Shown here piece by piece: positions 25,170 through 37,489 of a stretch of DNA of 64,000 nucleotides; within the stretch, counting starts at the first letter, position 1; every line of letters starts with the position of its first letter. Where the stretch lies: assembly GCF_021155765.1 (NCBI RefSeq), contig NC_060106.1:11806031-11870030 (forward strand), read 5' to 3'. Made by a program: the position numbers and the translations under genes. The notes beneath the pieces were generated by a model. It searched no databases. It worked only from the letters and a program-made list of their open reading frames with translations, and had not been told where the DNA came from. The DNA is from Diprion similis. Its lineage: Eukaryota; Arthropoda; Insecta; Hymenoptera; Diprionidae.

Positions 25170-27600
25170 GTAAGCTGGGGAAGGATCGAGAAGGCCACAC
25201 TGACGACGCGGAAAACTTCGGTCACTGGAATGTCGCAAGTTTCGGCAAAATGTTCTCGGTTATAAGACGCGGCGCTTGTTGTATACAAACTTCGAACCCG
25301 AGAGAAACGCACATGCTTCGTACGCGATTCCTCACCCTTGCGCTCCCTGCCGACGACCGACGAAGCACCGTCGACGTTCCGACACCGACGTCACTGCTCC
25401 GTGGCAAACGACTGACTGAGCTCATGTTCCGTTTCTGTAACGATAGCGCAGCGCTTCGCGGTTACCCGGAGCTGATCGAGAAGTAAACAACCGCCGGCTG
25501 CTGCACAGAGAGACTTTTGTTACCGACTGTCGATATTACCGACAGCGTATGGTAGATATTCAACTCCCGATGTAGAGTCACATTCCCGGTATCATTTGAC
25601 TATCAATTTTTCTCTCTTTTTTCATAAGCCAAATTCTGAGTGACGAAGGCCTTCCTTATCACACTTGGCTCGCTGTTTTCTAACATTCTCTGTGTTTGTT
25701 TTTCATCGCTTTCGTTTCGGTAACTGTTATAAGATATGGTCTAAACCTGTATAGAAATTATGGGAATTGAAAATCGACTTGCCTCATCGGATGCTGGCAG
25801 GAGCTTCTCGTTTTTATCTGGATGCAATCGTCACCGCGTTTACACTTTCTGAGTGTCTGTGGTGTACATCGGATAATTTACGGTTACTGTAAAACTATCG
25901 CGCATGATCAGATTTCGAAGCAGCTTGAATTAACTGTGCATATAAATAATTAACACTTGGAATTAGTCACGACAAGCATCACAGTCAATGTAGCCGACGC
26001 AAAACAATGGACTGCATCGCCAGTCATTTTTTTTTATGCAACTCGTATAGAAACGAAACTCGCATTTTGTTTCGGACCGAAAATAAGTAACCGGAAGTGG
26101 ACAGGCATACCTGTATATCACTGTGCAAAAAAACTTTCTGCAATCGAAATAAAGTGAAGGCGATGCCGATTTAGCCATCATCTTCATAGTAATAAATTAG
26201 GACCCTGCATGTTGCAGGCAAAACGGTGTTCTCTACTTCACCACGTCAAATTACTCGACTTCAATCTTACGAGCCGAATATTTTTCGACCATAGATAAAA
26301 AGTTATTTATGAGAATAACCGCATAACGCGTTCGTCAAGGCTAAATAGAATATTTGTCGAGACTGGTCAATTTCTAATAAACCCTAATTAATCAAAGACG
26401 AGATTGATGACCTGATATAGGTGTAAATGGCGTCGATAATTCCGCAATAAATGATCTAGCATATATAGGTAATGCATATTCTTGCTAAAGCTAAGACTTA
26501 CATACTCAACATATATCACCGCTAATTTTCTTCACGAAAATTTCTTTTCGACAGATAAAGGCATAGAATAATAGGTAATGATTTTTCGTCACGTATTTCA
26601 ACCTCGTGAGATTGAAATATGCAATTGGCAATGAATGTCCGAGGCTGCAAGGAAATTATTTCATGCGCCATAAACAACTGTAACTGATTGATTTTATCCA
26701 CCCCCACTTTTCAGCTCATCTGTTCCCCTGATCCTTACCTCCGTTCTTAGGGATCGTCCAGGAGTACCGACGTCGCGCCGCCGCAATCCCCTCGATAATA
26801 CCCAACTCTATAAATGACGTCAATCGAATGCCACCCCGATACGTTCGCGGTCCGCGAATCACTCAGTTAACGTTCCACCGGAGGTACGATAAATTGTTCA
26901 GCCATAAGTTTTATGGTCTCTAAATACGCATTTCATGGCGCCAATTTGTACCCGCATCTTCTGCACACTATATACGCCTGTATATTATACAAGTATGTAC
27001 CAACGTGTCGCAGATGTGTTGCACTTGCACTGCCAAGAGGAGATATTAGAGTTTTATTGCCAGAGAGTTAGGAAGGAAAATTATACCAAAGAATAGAAAA
27101 TTGTCAGAATCGACGCAACCAACGATACTCGCGAGATGAAAGAAAGGAGGTCACACGAGTATATTCTTCCACTTTAACTGTAACTCCGATAATTACGCAG
27201 GCATCTGTACCGCTTACCTTTCGCAGTTCCATACATGTGGTCGACTTTAGCTATAATTGGAGGTTGTAAACGAGGGTGAGACCTTGGTGGGAAAATTCTG
27301 TCGCTAACTAAACCCGTTTTGACGACTAGTAATTGACGCCGTGAGCGTCAGGAAGTGGAAGACGGAAGTGAACCTAATTCACTTGTTCGCGCCTAGCAGG
27401 CACTCAACGCTACAAGGCGGTAGGTAGGTGCAGGTAACAATGAGCGACCCTCATTAAGTTATACGCAAGTCAATTATCTCGCAATGTCAGCTCTGCTCCG
27501 TCAACCGACACGTGCGTTGTCTCTTCTTCCGTTTCACTCTTGGACCAAAATGCATTCATAATTTACAAGAGCAATTTCTACCCTCTACACATTCCACAAA
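25170..27600. other. Intergenic region upstream of the hemocyanin cluster
   Basis: A CpG-rich block lies at about 25.19-25.48 kb. The remainder is AT-rich and no exon was recognised. A short (TA)n run at 27657-27675 lies just past the 3' end of hemocyanin gene A. Confidence 0.5.
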
Positions 27601-27603
27601 GCA

Positions 27604-27609
27604 TTTATT
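27604..27609 (-). terminator. Polyadenylation signal, hemocyanin A
   Basis: AATAAA on the minus strand lies about 125 nt beyond the stop codon of the hemocyanin A gene, with T-rich sequence around it. Confidence 0.5.
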
Positions 27610-27732
27610 CTTCACTTAGAGATGAGTTTTAAAATTCAGATATCAAAGGTTGAACAAGAATATATATATATATATGTAATAATATAATGACAATCTAGTC
27701 AGTCTTGTGTAATGAAGATCATAGACAGTAGA

Positions 27733-30700
27733 TCATTGGTACTTGACATTCTTGATGGTAACATCGATTACCTTGGTATTTGCCTGTTGGAAGTTGTTGG
27801 AGTGAACAATACGGCGATCGAAGGGGAATCCCATGGGACGAGTGTCAGGGAAGGCGCCGTCGAGAACGCCGCAATAACTCAGGGCTGGAATTTCATTCAT
27901 CATGTAGGGACGCTCGAAGGTCGAATGGAGGTCCGTTTTTAGGTCGGTAAGGATGACGTATAGCTTGAAGTCCATTCCCTGGCGACGGCCTTGAGGGATT
28001 AATAGGCGGTGGGGGAAGCCACAATGTCTGTGCAGAGTGTCCACTTCGAAGATGCTCTCGCCTAGGAGAGCTGATTTCGTCTGCTTCATTAGCTCGGGAT
28101 AGCTGAGTGGCTCAGACGCCGTAACGGAAGTCTCGATGCTTCGACGAGTGATGAGATTCGAGCCAGTTCTCACTGAGCAAACAAAACTCACATTAAAACC
28201 TCGAACGAGCCCGGACTATGATGATGATGATGACGATGATGATGATTATAGAGGGTGAAAGGCACATAAAAAAAAGAGATAAAATCGATCTGTTTACTTA
28301 CGTTCAACTGGGAATCGGTCCAGCTCTATCATCGACCAGCGCGCCTCGTCCAATGGGATGTCTTCGCCGAACCAGCTTTTTGACGGGGCCAGGAAGACCC
28401 TGGCGATGGCGTGGGTGTTCTTGTCGCTGTGTACGGTGGCAACTAGCTTGAACGGTTCGTGATTAAGGCGAGAAACAACAGCACGGATGCTGACCGGCTT
28501 CCCTTGGACGGCGTTACCGATATCGATGTGACTTTCGTCGAAGTACGTCACCAGGACGTTGGGATCGGAGGCCTTGGACTCACCGACGACCTTCAAAGCC
28601 GTTATTTCTACACCGGGGAAGGCTAGGTCATCGTACTTGTACGGGGGTAGTCTGTCCTTGTGCTCCTTAAAGAGATTGTCGATGTGCTTGTGGAGGCGGA
28701 AGAAGGCCGGATCGCGAGTTGCCGTTTCGAAGTGTTCCATCACCCCAGGGGTTATTCCGTACTTCCCTTTGGGGTCCGTAACTCTGGACAGAAGCAGGTG
28801 AGCGTCGGTGTGAAGACTTCCGAAGTAGCGAGGGTCCAAGCTGCTCGTCGAGCTCTCGATCAGCGACCCCAGAACGTCGATGCCCTCGGTGTTGTTCAGG
28901 AAAACGATCACACCTGATGACGAGTAAATGAAATCGTGCGGTCACTTTGAACTTGAAAAAGGGTAAAAGAATGCTCCGGACTCTTACCGTTCTTGTTGTG
29001 AATCATTCCAGCCTCGATGGCGTCGCGGATGCGGTTCTCAAACTCAATCATATCGGCAACAGTGCGCTCGGACAAATCCTGGAAGAATATGTTGTCTGGA
29101 CGGACCGGAAACTCCTGACCATCTGGATACACGGCGCCCGGTGCGAACCCTTCGATGATCGGTTTGTCCCAATACAACGGTTCAACCGGTGGTAAATGGT
29201 TGCTCAAACGCTCAGCGTCGAAACGTGCCAAGAGCTGGTGGTGCATGTAGAAGAAGAGTTCGCCCGCTCGATCCTTGCGCTCGTCAGCCCAGAAGGGGAA
29301 ATCCATGTGCCAGTGAGCGTGGTGGGCGTTAAGTCCGACGTCTTCTCCGAAGTAGGCAACTCGCTGTTCAGGGTTTAGAATGCTGCCGGTGAAGCTCATC
29401 GGGATGAGAGTGGGTTTGCCCTGCATCTGGGCCTGGTAGGCGAGGCGGACGACGTCAGTTGTCAGGAACATTTGCGGAATGATTTCGTAAGCCGGTGGTA
29501 ACTTCATGCCACGACAGTCCTCGCGGTGAAGAAGAGCAGTGCTGAAGGCGTACAGGAATTGCCGATGGTTCATTTTGTCACGGACGTAGGTCGACAGGCC
29601 CATGAAATGTGGCCAGTCCTTGGCCGACATTAGAGCGTTGAAGAGCAGCTTCACCTGGTAACGGTGCTTGGTATCGAAAAGAGAAAATATCTCGTCTCGA
29701 CCAAGCAAACTACCTTTCTTCATTTCGTACATGAACAATTCAAGAGTTTTCTGATTCTTGAAGTAATCCTGGCACGTCTCCGGGTTGAAGCTAGAGCGGA
29801 GAGCCAGAAGGTCCTCATCTTGGAGAGGTTCGTTGAGATGCTTCAGCAGGTTGAGCACCTGCAGTTGCTGTCCCAAAAAAGCAGTGTCCGCTAAAGGATG
29901 AAAGAACGTTAATCCTATACTAAGAAAGTAAAAAGCTATTTCAGGGTATCATGAATTCTCTTTGTTAAACTCAGTTTTATCTGTCTATAATATTGTCTGG
30001 TGATTTTAGCAATAAACAATCACGAGATCATATGCTCGTAATTTCATGATTTTTCTATTCACGTTTTGTATTCCTGGCATAAATGTAAAATCAGTTTCGA
30101 CTAGAAGAGTTAGTTGAAGTAAGGTTTCTGAAAAGATTTTAATATGATACTGTGTTTTAATCCCGAACATAGAGAAATCAATGCAGTTTCAACTTGTGGA
30201 AATTATGGTTGCGACAATTGCACGATATTTAATGTTGTAAAATAATAAGTGGTTTTTAACGCCTGAGACTATTTTGAAACAATTTTTAAACTGTTGCAAA
30301 TATTGCGGACGATACGATTATTAATAATTAATTATGTGCAATAAATGGTAAAACGAATCAACTACAAATAAAGCACAATGATATACAAAGTAGACTATCA
30401 CATTATACCAAATCTCGAAAATGTCCAAAGGTCAACGTTGTATTCATAAATCATGTCTATCAAATGTGCAGTGATAAACTGATATCTCTGCCGTTATTTC
30501 AGCACGCAGGTTATCGCAGTTATAAAACACGCAAGTTACTGTAATTATGGAAAACATTACACGGTATCACAACTAAATGGATATGCAACTGTATTAATTA
30601 AAATTCTATACATTTTACGCGCTATCTGTAGTCCAAATTCCAAAAAGTTGCCGTCTGATTGCTTTTTCAAGACCACTTTAAGTACTCAAACTTTTCTTCC

Positions 30701-31264
30701 AGGGTATTACAAGCATGTGAATAGCTGAGGACTTTAACAGACTTCGCGAACTGCAAACGCAAATGATTTCGGAGAATTCCACGAAGCCCTTGACGATACT
30801 TTCAAAGTTACATGGAAACAACTTGGAATAGTAATTGTGTATAAGTAAGTAAGGTAATCCTTACCTATATCGAGTGATGAAATGTCTCTACATGAATTTG
30901 ATGTATTCTCGTATAAAATGAACAGGTTTTTTACCCGCAGATCGTCTTAAATTACCTATTCCACAGGATTTTATCCAACATATATGACATTTTACATAAA
31001 TTCGACTTCTCAGGCATATGCTGCGTTTGTGAAAAATTTATTAATAACAATTTTTTTTTTAATTTTAAGTAAAATTTCAAATATGTCGTAACGTATATAC
31101 ACAAAATACCATTATAAACGAGTAGATAAAAAAAAGTCTTCGATAATAACATCGAAGAAAATGTATATCGCATAAAAAAAAAAAGACAATACAAACTCAC
31201 CTTTTTTAAGGGAGGCAGATGCTCCGGCTGCGAAGATCGCTAGGAAGACGATCGCGGGCTTCAT
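27733..31264 (-). CDS. Hemocyanin subunit (gene A), secreted copper oxygen carrier
   Basis: Four coding exons read from high to low coordinates: 31264-31201, 29890-28988, 28913-28302, 28172-27733. All junctions are GT-AG and phase-consistent (all phase 1), giving 672 aa. Residues 1-17 form a signal peptide (MKPAIVFLAIFAAGASA). The N, M and C hemocyanin domains occupy roughly 30-155, 160-430 and 440-665. CuA ligands are H212 and H216 in the HHAHWH motif and H238 in YMHHQ. CuB ligands are H357 and H361 in SLHTDAH and H397 in FFRLHK. The family binds O2 between two coppers and circulates as hexamers. The signal peptide, the HWHMDFPFW wording and the C-domain HCGFP motif separate it from prophenoloxidase, which lacks a signal peptide. 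Intron 1 is about 1.3 kb; intron 3 carries an (ATG)n repeat. The in-frame ATG at 31297 is not preferred because it lies close to the TATA box. Confidence 0.93.
28218..28247. repeat. (ATG)n microsatellite in hemocyanin A intron 3
   Basis: ATG trinucleotide repeats with one C interruption lie inside the intron between exons 3 and 4. They give the polymethionine plus-strand ORF seen here. Confidence 0.9.
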
Positions 31265-31300
31265 GGTGAAACCTTGTGTCTTCCTCAAAAGTGACATCGC

Positions 31301-31308
31301 TATTTATA
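31301..31308 (-). promoter_or_regulatory. TATA box of hemocyanin A
   Basis: TATAAATA on the minus strand lies 37 nt upstream of the chosen ATG (31264). Transcription would start near 31275. That leaves a very short leader and excludes the in-frame ATG at 31297 from the transcript. Confidence 0.6.
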
Positions 31309-31309
31309 T

Positions 31310-34140
31310 GATATAATAGTTGAGGTCTAGCCTCATCACATAGACCGCAGCCACTCAGGCCGTGTGCAACGTCGAGTCGTGTGCAGCAGGGCCTCGTGCC
31401 TGCGCGTGACATCCGAATTCGTTCGATACGTATATTATTTATTTCCATTGATATTCAATGTCTGGTGACAAGACAAACAGAAATAATTTAAAAAATACAT
31501 TTATTGGTTGCATAATGTACGAAGCTTCAATAAATATTTTTCTCGTAACTAGATTTTGCATTATTTTCATCCCTCTTCGTTTTGTAATACAGCACAAAAA
31601 TATCAATGATATTTACTGAATTATATGAATACATAAATGCGACGGAAACTCTTGGAGTTTGGAAAAAGTTGTCATTCAAAATGCCAGACGATTCTACATT
31701 TACTCCGCCGAGTATCATGCGGAGAGAACCAAACAAGGCTTGCAATCAAATATTATTTATTGCGTATGTTCGAAGATGACGATCAATAACTGCCAATACC
31801 TTCGCAATTTTCTGTTTCCTGCGATACGTTTATATATTTAATTACCAATCAATCCTGCACCAAACGTTTCAGTAGAATGCAGAGAAAGTCAACGTACCTA
31901 TGTACAAGCAATGTACGCCAGGTTACAATTTACTCTCGATATTTATTTCCACGTTTTTAAAAAAGAAATCGATACCCGCTTCAATGCAAGCAAATATAAC
32001 GGATAATTGGATTTCTGATATCAGAGCGTGTCAGAGAAGAAATAACCAAATTTACCTCAAAGAGCGTCAATCAGTAATGAAATCCGAAATTCAGTAATGA
32101 AAGTCAACTTTTTACCATGCATCGATCGACCAGTACAAGTTGTACCAGGTTTAAACCTGATTAATTACTAGATTTTGAATACGATTTTCACGAGTTGACT
32201 GTACATTTTCAATTTGTTTGCTACGCGTGAGAGTCGAATTAATTTGAAACGGTCGTACGAGACATCTCCGACACCTGGTGATCGCAGACTAACGCTACGT
32301 AGATTGGACTTCGATAAACTGCCATTCAAATTTCCCCAGAAATTCGCTTTTAGATATAATACCTGATTGTTAGTGCTTGGACTACTAAATCAAAGGATTT
32401 AATGCAACGAAGAAAATGATAAAGGAGACAGATAGATTAGTACAACCCAAGAGTCTATATGGAAAAAAGAGAGGATCATTGGCAGGCAAAGAGCGTTGAC
32501 CGATAGCAGAGTGCGCTTAGAAAATAGCTAACAACGCAGCGGGCCATCGATATCCTAGAACAAATATTGTCTGCGCCTGTTTGTGACCAGAAAACACGCC
32601 TCTATTATCATTTATTTTTTGTTCACAAGTTTTTATTTGTTTAGCGACCAAATATTCAACAAGCGTTATTAAACAATGATCAATATCAAACAATGATCGA
32701 TATGAAACAATGGGTTATTAATAATAAATCCAGGTTTGAAAAGCTTGAAATTCAAACAATTTCTGGATTTGCGCAGAAATTTATTAGTATTAGCTTGGTA
32801 AAATTTTTATAACGGATTCCCTGCAATATTCCGTATTATGATAAGGATTGTAATTCGTAAGCAAAAAAGGAAGAAAAATTATTCGGTATCTTTGACAAAC
32901 TCGCTCGATGTTTAAAGGTAAACCGATGGTTTATCTTTAGCGAAGTTTGTGCTCCATTTGCGAATGACATTGAATTGGAAATAATTCACGTTCTAATGCT
33001 CGTGAAAAAGCGTGTTTCCACGTGTTCGCAAACGTGAGGCAAAAATCCAATGAACTTATGCAATGAAAATAAGGTATTTCGTCCGGAATGCCCCTCCGGC
33101 GAGTTAAGTATTTCAAGCGGAAATTGAACGCGCAGTTTTTCTCTTTCTCTCCTATGTGTTGGTTTTCTCTTTTTTCCTGACGCAATCTGAAGGACGTATG
33201 GAGTTGAAGCTAACATTTCCATCGAGCTGAAGAATAAACAAACATTATGCATTGGCTACACCTTCGGGCTTCACGCCTGACCAACTTTGTCGCGGGATAT
33301 CGAGTGTTGAATTTGAAATACGAAAAGTTCAAACATTTGTCGATGGATCTCTTTCTATACGTTTTTCATACCCCAACAGCGGTGTAATCTCATTTCTAAT
33401 CTTGCACAATTCGCTTCATCGAATAGTCTGTTTCCATCTGAATCTTTTCCGTGTAAAGACAAAATATTGCAGATTCCATATATTTTCATCAAAATTATTC
33501 CATATCTTTACCATAAATTTAATACGACAGTAATAAAAAAAAAAAAAAAAAAAGATTACAAGCAGCTTTGGGCTGACCATAAGTCAGCCCACGGACTTCC
33601 CGTTTTCACACTGCAGGTTCCAACTTCACGGAACAAAACAATATTAATATCTAATTCGAACTTCGAACTACAAGTTCAAATTCGTGATTACGATTTTTTT
33701 ATTTCATTTTTTTCAATTTCTTATTTACGTAATTTAAAAAAGACGACCCTCCGAACAAGGTCAAAGATGATTATCTAGACTTTAAAACGTAGATATCTAG
33801 TGAAACTTAACTTTTCATTTTCGGGATGATTATACAATTACCTCCTTTGTTCTCTGAAAACAGAGAAATGGAAAGTTAAAAAAACTTGAAAAAAAAGTCC
33901 CTACATACACGTCGAAGTATCATTGACCTTATTCTTATCGGATGTTTTCATAGACATCCGAACTTTCCACGTCTACTTCTGATCCAGAGTTTATCTGCCG
34001 GTACTCGATATACGTAAACTTCGATACTGCATCACAATATGACCTCAGCCACAATGCGCACGGCCCTAGGAAACACGATGCACACGACGTGATCCATGTT
34101 CTACGCTGACTAGGACCGATGCCTGCCTCACATTTCTAGC
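31310..34140. other. Intergenic region between divergent hemocyanin genes
   Basis: About 2.8 kb separates the two TATA boxes. It is AT-rich with no credible ORF. It contains a 17-bp tandem repeat (32671-32712) and a poly-A run (33535-33553). Control elements for either hemocyanin could lie here, but I cannot point to a specific factor site. Confidence 0.6.
32671..32712. repeat. 17-bp tandem repeat, about 2.5 copies
   Basis: AAACAATGATCAATATC is followed directly by AAACAATGATCGATATG and then by a partial copy, AAACAATG. Confidence 0.8.
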
Positions 34141-34148
34141 TATATAAG
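34141..34148 (+). promoter_or_regulatory. TATA box of hemocyanin B
   Basis: TATATAAG lies 84 nt upstream of the ATG at 34225. Transcription is expected to start near 34172, giving a leader of about 50 nt. Confidence 0.6.
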
Positions 34149-34224
34149 TCGAAGGCTGGCGAGGATGAGACAAAACTCGTCGAAACACGAGTTACCCTAC
34201 TTGTGATCGTTTCTTAACTCAACA

Positions 34225-37200
34225 ATGAGAGCATTCATTGTGGTAGCCCTTCTGGGGGCTGCGCTAGCTGCTGTCACCGCAGTTCCAGGTGAGTGTTTCG
34301 AAGCGATAAAATTTTTCAATTTTCCAACACACGTGAGATATTAAATGTGTTTGATCTCGGGATGAACTTATGGTTCCGGAAATTTGAAAGATACCAACTG
34401 TCGAGAAAACTTCTGCTTTCCATGAAACCGGAATCGAATAACTTTTCACCGGTATCAAATTATCGACAAAACTTTGACTGCACGTGGGAAGCGGTGTTTT
34501 TACAGCGGATTGAATTTGTTATAAACTCGTTGGGGGTGCACCAGTTATAGCGGATGTAACAATCCCAAATGTATTGACGGTATTCGAGGTACATATCTAC
34601 CTTCATTTACCACATTTTCCATTGTCCCGTTATAACATGACTGTACAGCCCACGTACTAATACGTCTGTGGTTGTAAAACGGACTTTATTGTATTGCTCT
34701 CTCATTGTATACTGACCATCATAAATAAAGATGATAAATATGAGACCGTTACACAGTCGGTTGTGGGTTCTTCAATGGGCAGACTGTTCGGTAAAAATTT
34801 CTCCCAGCATCCTTAATTCACTCGATTCAATTATCGGGTTTCACATTATTTCAGTACAGCTTTAGCGAGCTATAACGAAACAATGAATAAAAGGTATTTT
34901 GATTCTTCTATCGATCGATGATACCAACTTTGAATTTCTTTAACGGTTACTGATTACTGACAACAGATGCTGATCAGTGTAGCTTCCGGTGTGACTGTCT
35001 GAATTTCTCACGAGTCCTCCATAAAACTGACGTGATGTCTTGATTTTCAACAGCGGAAAGAGAGTTTCTGTTGAAGCAGAAGGAGATCCTCCGTCTCTTG
35101 AGCAAAGTTCACGAGCCAAACAGATTCAAGCACCAAACAGAACTTGGCGAGAAATTTCTGGAAGGCCTCGGTGAACTGTCCTTCAACGATGCGTCCGCTG
35201 TTCGCTCTTTAGTAAAGATGATCAACGCAAAGAAGCTTTTACCTCGCGGTGAAATTTTCACGCTGTTCAACGACGTTCATCGCGCCGAAATGATAGTCCT
35301 GTTCGAGGCTCTTTACTTCGCCAAAAACTGGGAATCCTTCCTGGCGACGGCGTGCTGGGCTCGAGATCGGTTCAACGAAGGTATCTTCGTCTACGCCCTG
35401 AGCGTGGCGGTCCTTCATCGCCACGACTGCAGGGGAATCATCCTTCCTCCGGCATACGAGACCTACCCTCATCTCTTCGTCAATTCTCAAGTAAGTTTGA
35501 ACAGAATATACGAGGAACCAAATCCTGGAGGTACGGATGCATGGGCTCACCGACGTATTTTTTGTTCCAGGTAATCCACGAAGCTTACCGCGCAAAGATG
35601 CGTCAACAAGACGCGATAGTCCGCATGAATTTCACCGGAACGATCAAAAATCCGGAACAGAGGGTCGCCTACCTCGGCGAAGACGTTGGCATGAACTCCC
35701 ACCACGCTCACTGGCACATGGATTTTCCGTTCTGGTGGCGCAGCGCTGATTACGGACTGCAAAAGGACCGCAAGGGCGAACTCTTCTACTACATGCATCA
35801 CCAACTGATCGCCCGATTCGACCTCGAACGTCTTTCCAACGAGTTACCATTCGTCGAGCCTCTGTCCTTTGACGACGTAATCGTCGACGGATTCCACCCC
35901 CAGACCACCTATCGCGTGGGCGGCGAGTTTCCCTCGAGACCAGACAACTTTGCTTTCCAGGACTTGGAGAATATCAAAGTTCGTCAGATGAAGGACTACG
36001 TCAGACGCATCCAGCAGGCCATTGCTCACGGCTTTGTTTTCAGTAAAAATGGTAGGATTATATCTCTCAACGATACCGAGGGAATCGACATGCTCGGTGC
36101 CATGATGGAACCCTCGATGGATTCACCGCACGTCGAGTACTACGGCTCTCTTCACAATTACGGACACATCATGCTCGGCCAGATCACCGACCCCAAGGGA
36201 AAATTCAACGTGAGTTTCGCATTTTTCGAGGCGAAATATTTCTCTAGTACCAGAGTTAATGGTCTATGTTTTTTCAAATTCAGCTGCCTCCCGGGGTGAT
36301 GGAGCACTTCGAAACTGCTACTCGTGACCCAGCATTCTTCCGCCTCCACAAGTACATCGACAACATCTTCAAGGAGCACAAGGATTCTTTACCGATTTAC
36401 ACCCGAGAAGAGCTCGATTTCCCCAATGTTGAAATAACCAAAGTCGACATTGACAATCTGGAAACTTACTTCGAGAATTTTGACGTCGATCTCTTGAACG
36501 CCTTGGACGACACCGTGGAACTCGAAGACGTCTCTATCAAGGCTCGCGTCACTAGAATGAACCACGCTCCCTTCACTTACGACATCAAAGTCAAGTCAGA
36601 CAAGCCTCACACTGCTACTGTTCGCATCTTCCTGGGACCGAAGTACGATTGGTTCGGCCGAGAAATCGACATCGAACAGAAGCGGATGTACATGATCGAG
36701 CTGGACAAATTCACCGTCAAACGTAAGTCAGAATCGTACAATATAAACATTTTTACTCTCGTGAATACGACCCAATAATTCATTATTTCACTGTGAGGCC
36801 TACGGCGGTGATATTCTAATAAAATTAAGCTTCAATCTTCCACAGTGGAAACCGGCGAGAACACCATCCTGCGTAAATCCTCCGAGTCCAGTGTGACCAT
36901 TCCTGACCAGATACCAACCAGGGAACTCTGGGATCGCGTCGAGGCTGGTATTCAGGGTAAGGCGACTGTCGAAGTGGACAAGGATCATCGTCACTGCGGA
37001 TATCCGGACCGTCTACTCCTGCCCAAGGGAAAGCCGGAAGGCATGCCCTTCACACTTTACGTAATTTTGACCGACTTTGATCAAGAGAAAGTAAACGACG
37101 TTGCCGCAGACTATTCTTACGGTGGTAGCATCAGCTACTGCGGTGCTATGCACGGGCACAAGTACCCGGACAATCGTCCCATGGGATTCCCCTTCGATCG

Positions 37201-37276
37201 TAAAATTCAAAGCCCGGACATTTTCTTCACGCCCAACATGTTCAGCCGCGATGTTACCGTCACTTTCAAAGGTTAA
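34225..37276 (+). CDS. Hemocyanin subunit (gene B), secreted copper oxygen carrier
   Basis: Five coding exons: 34225-34288, 35054-35490, 35571-36209, 36284-36722, 36846-37276. All have GT-AG sites and consistent phases (1, 0, 0, 1), giving 669 aa. The signal peptide is MRAFIVVALLGAALAAVTA. Six copper ligands are visible: H212 and H216 (HHAHWH), H243 (YYMHHQ), H362 and H366 (SLHNYGH), and H402 (FFRLHK). The M domain reads GEDVGMNSHHAHWHMDFPFW and the C domain has HCGYPDRLLLPKG, both typical of hemocyanin rather than phenoloxidase. Length matches known insect subunits (about 650-690 aa). It faces gene A head to head. Gene A lacks the introns after residues 167 and 380 found here, while B lacks A's intron at the KNG motif. 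The two are likely the two subunit types of one hetero-hexamer, but I cannot say which is Hc1 or Hc2. Confidence 0.94.
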
Positions 37277-37480
37277 GGGCACCCCGAAGAATCTGTAACA
37301 AAGAATATTCTTTTTTGAGACTGATTTAAAGATAGTGTTTTTATTACATGAAATGTAACGATACGTTAATGTGTACTTTTAACTATCAATTTTAATTATC
37401 CCGCACCTGACAAGTTTAATTAACTTCTACGTTCGGATTTTATGTAACTCTTGAATCAGAAATTATAGATATGTAACTTG

Positions 37481-37486
37481 AATAAA
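37481..37486 (+). terminator. Polyadenylation signal, hemocyanin B
   Basis: AATAAA lies about 205 nt after the TAA stop of hemocyanin B. Confidence 0.55.
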
Positions 37487-37489
37487 TTT

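Noticed and set aside
28294..29894. Plus-strand ORFs opposite the hemocyanin A exons
   Set aside because: They are antisense shadows of the GC-rich hemocyanin exons and encode nothing recognisable.
31265..31297. Alternative upstream start for hemocyanin A at 31297
   Set aside because: It would place eleven residues before the signal peptide and lies only a few bases from the TATA box, above the expected transcription start.
27733..37276. Prophenoloxidase as an alternative identity for genes A and B
   Set aside because: Both have N-terminal signal peptides, hemocyanin-type wording around CuA (HWHMDFPFW) and hemocyanin-type C-domain HCG(Y/F)P motifs. Phenoloxidases lack signal peptides and have a different motif set.
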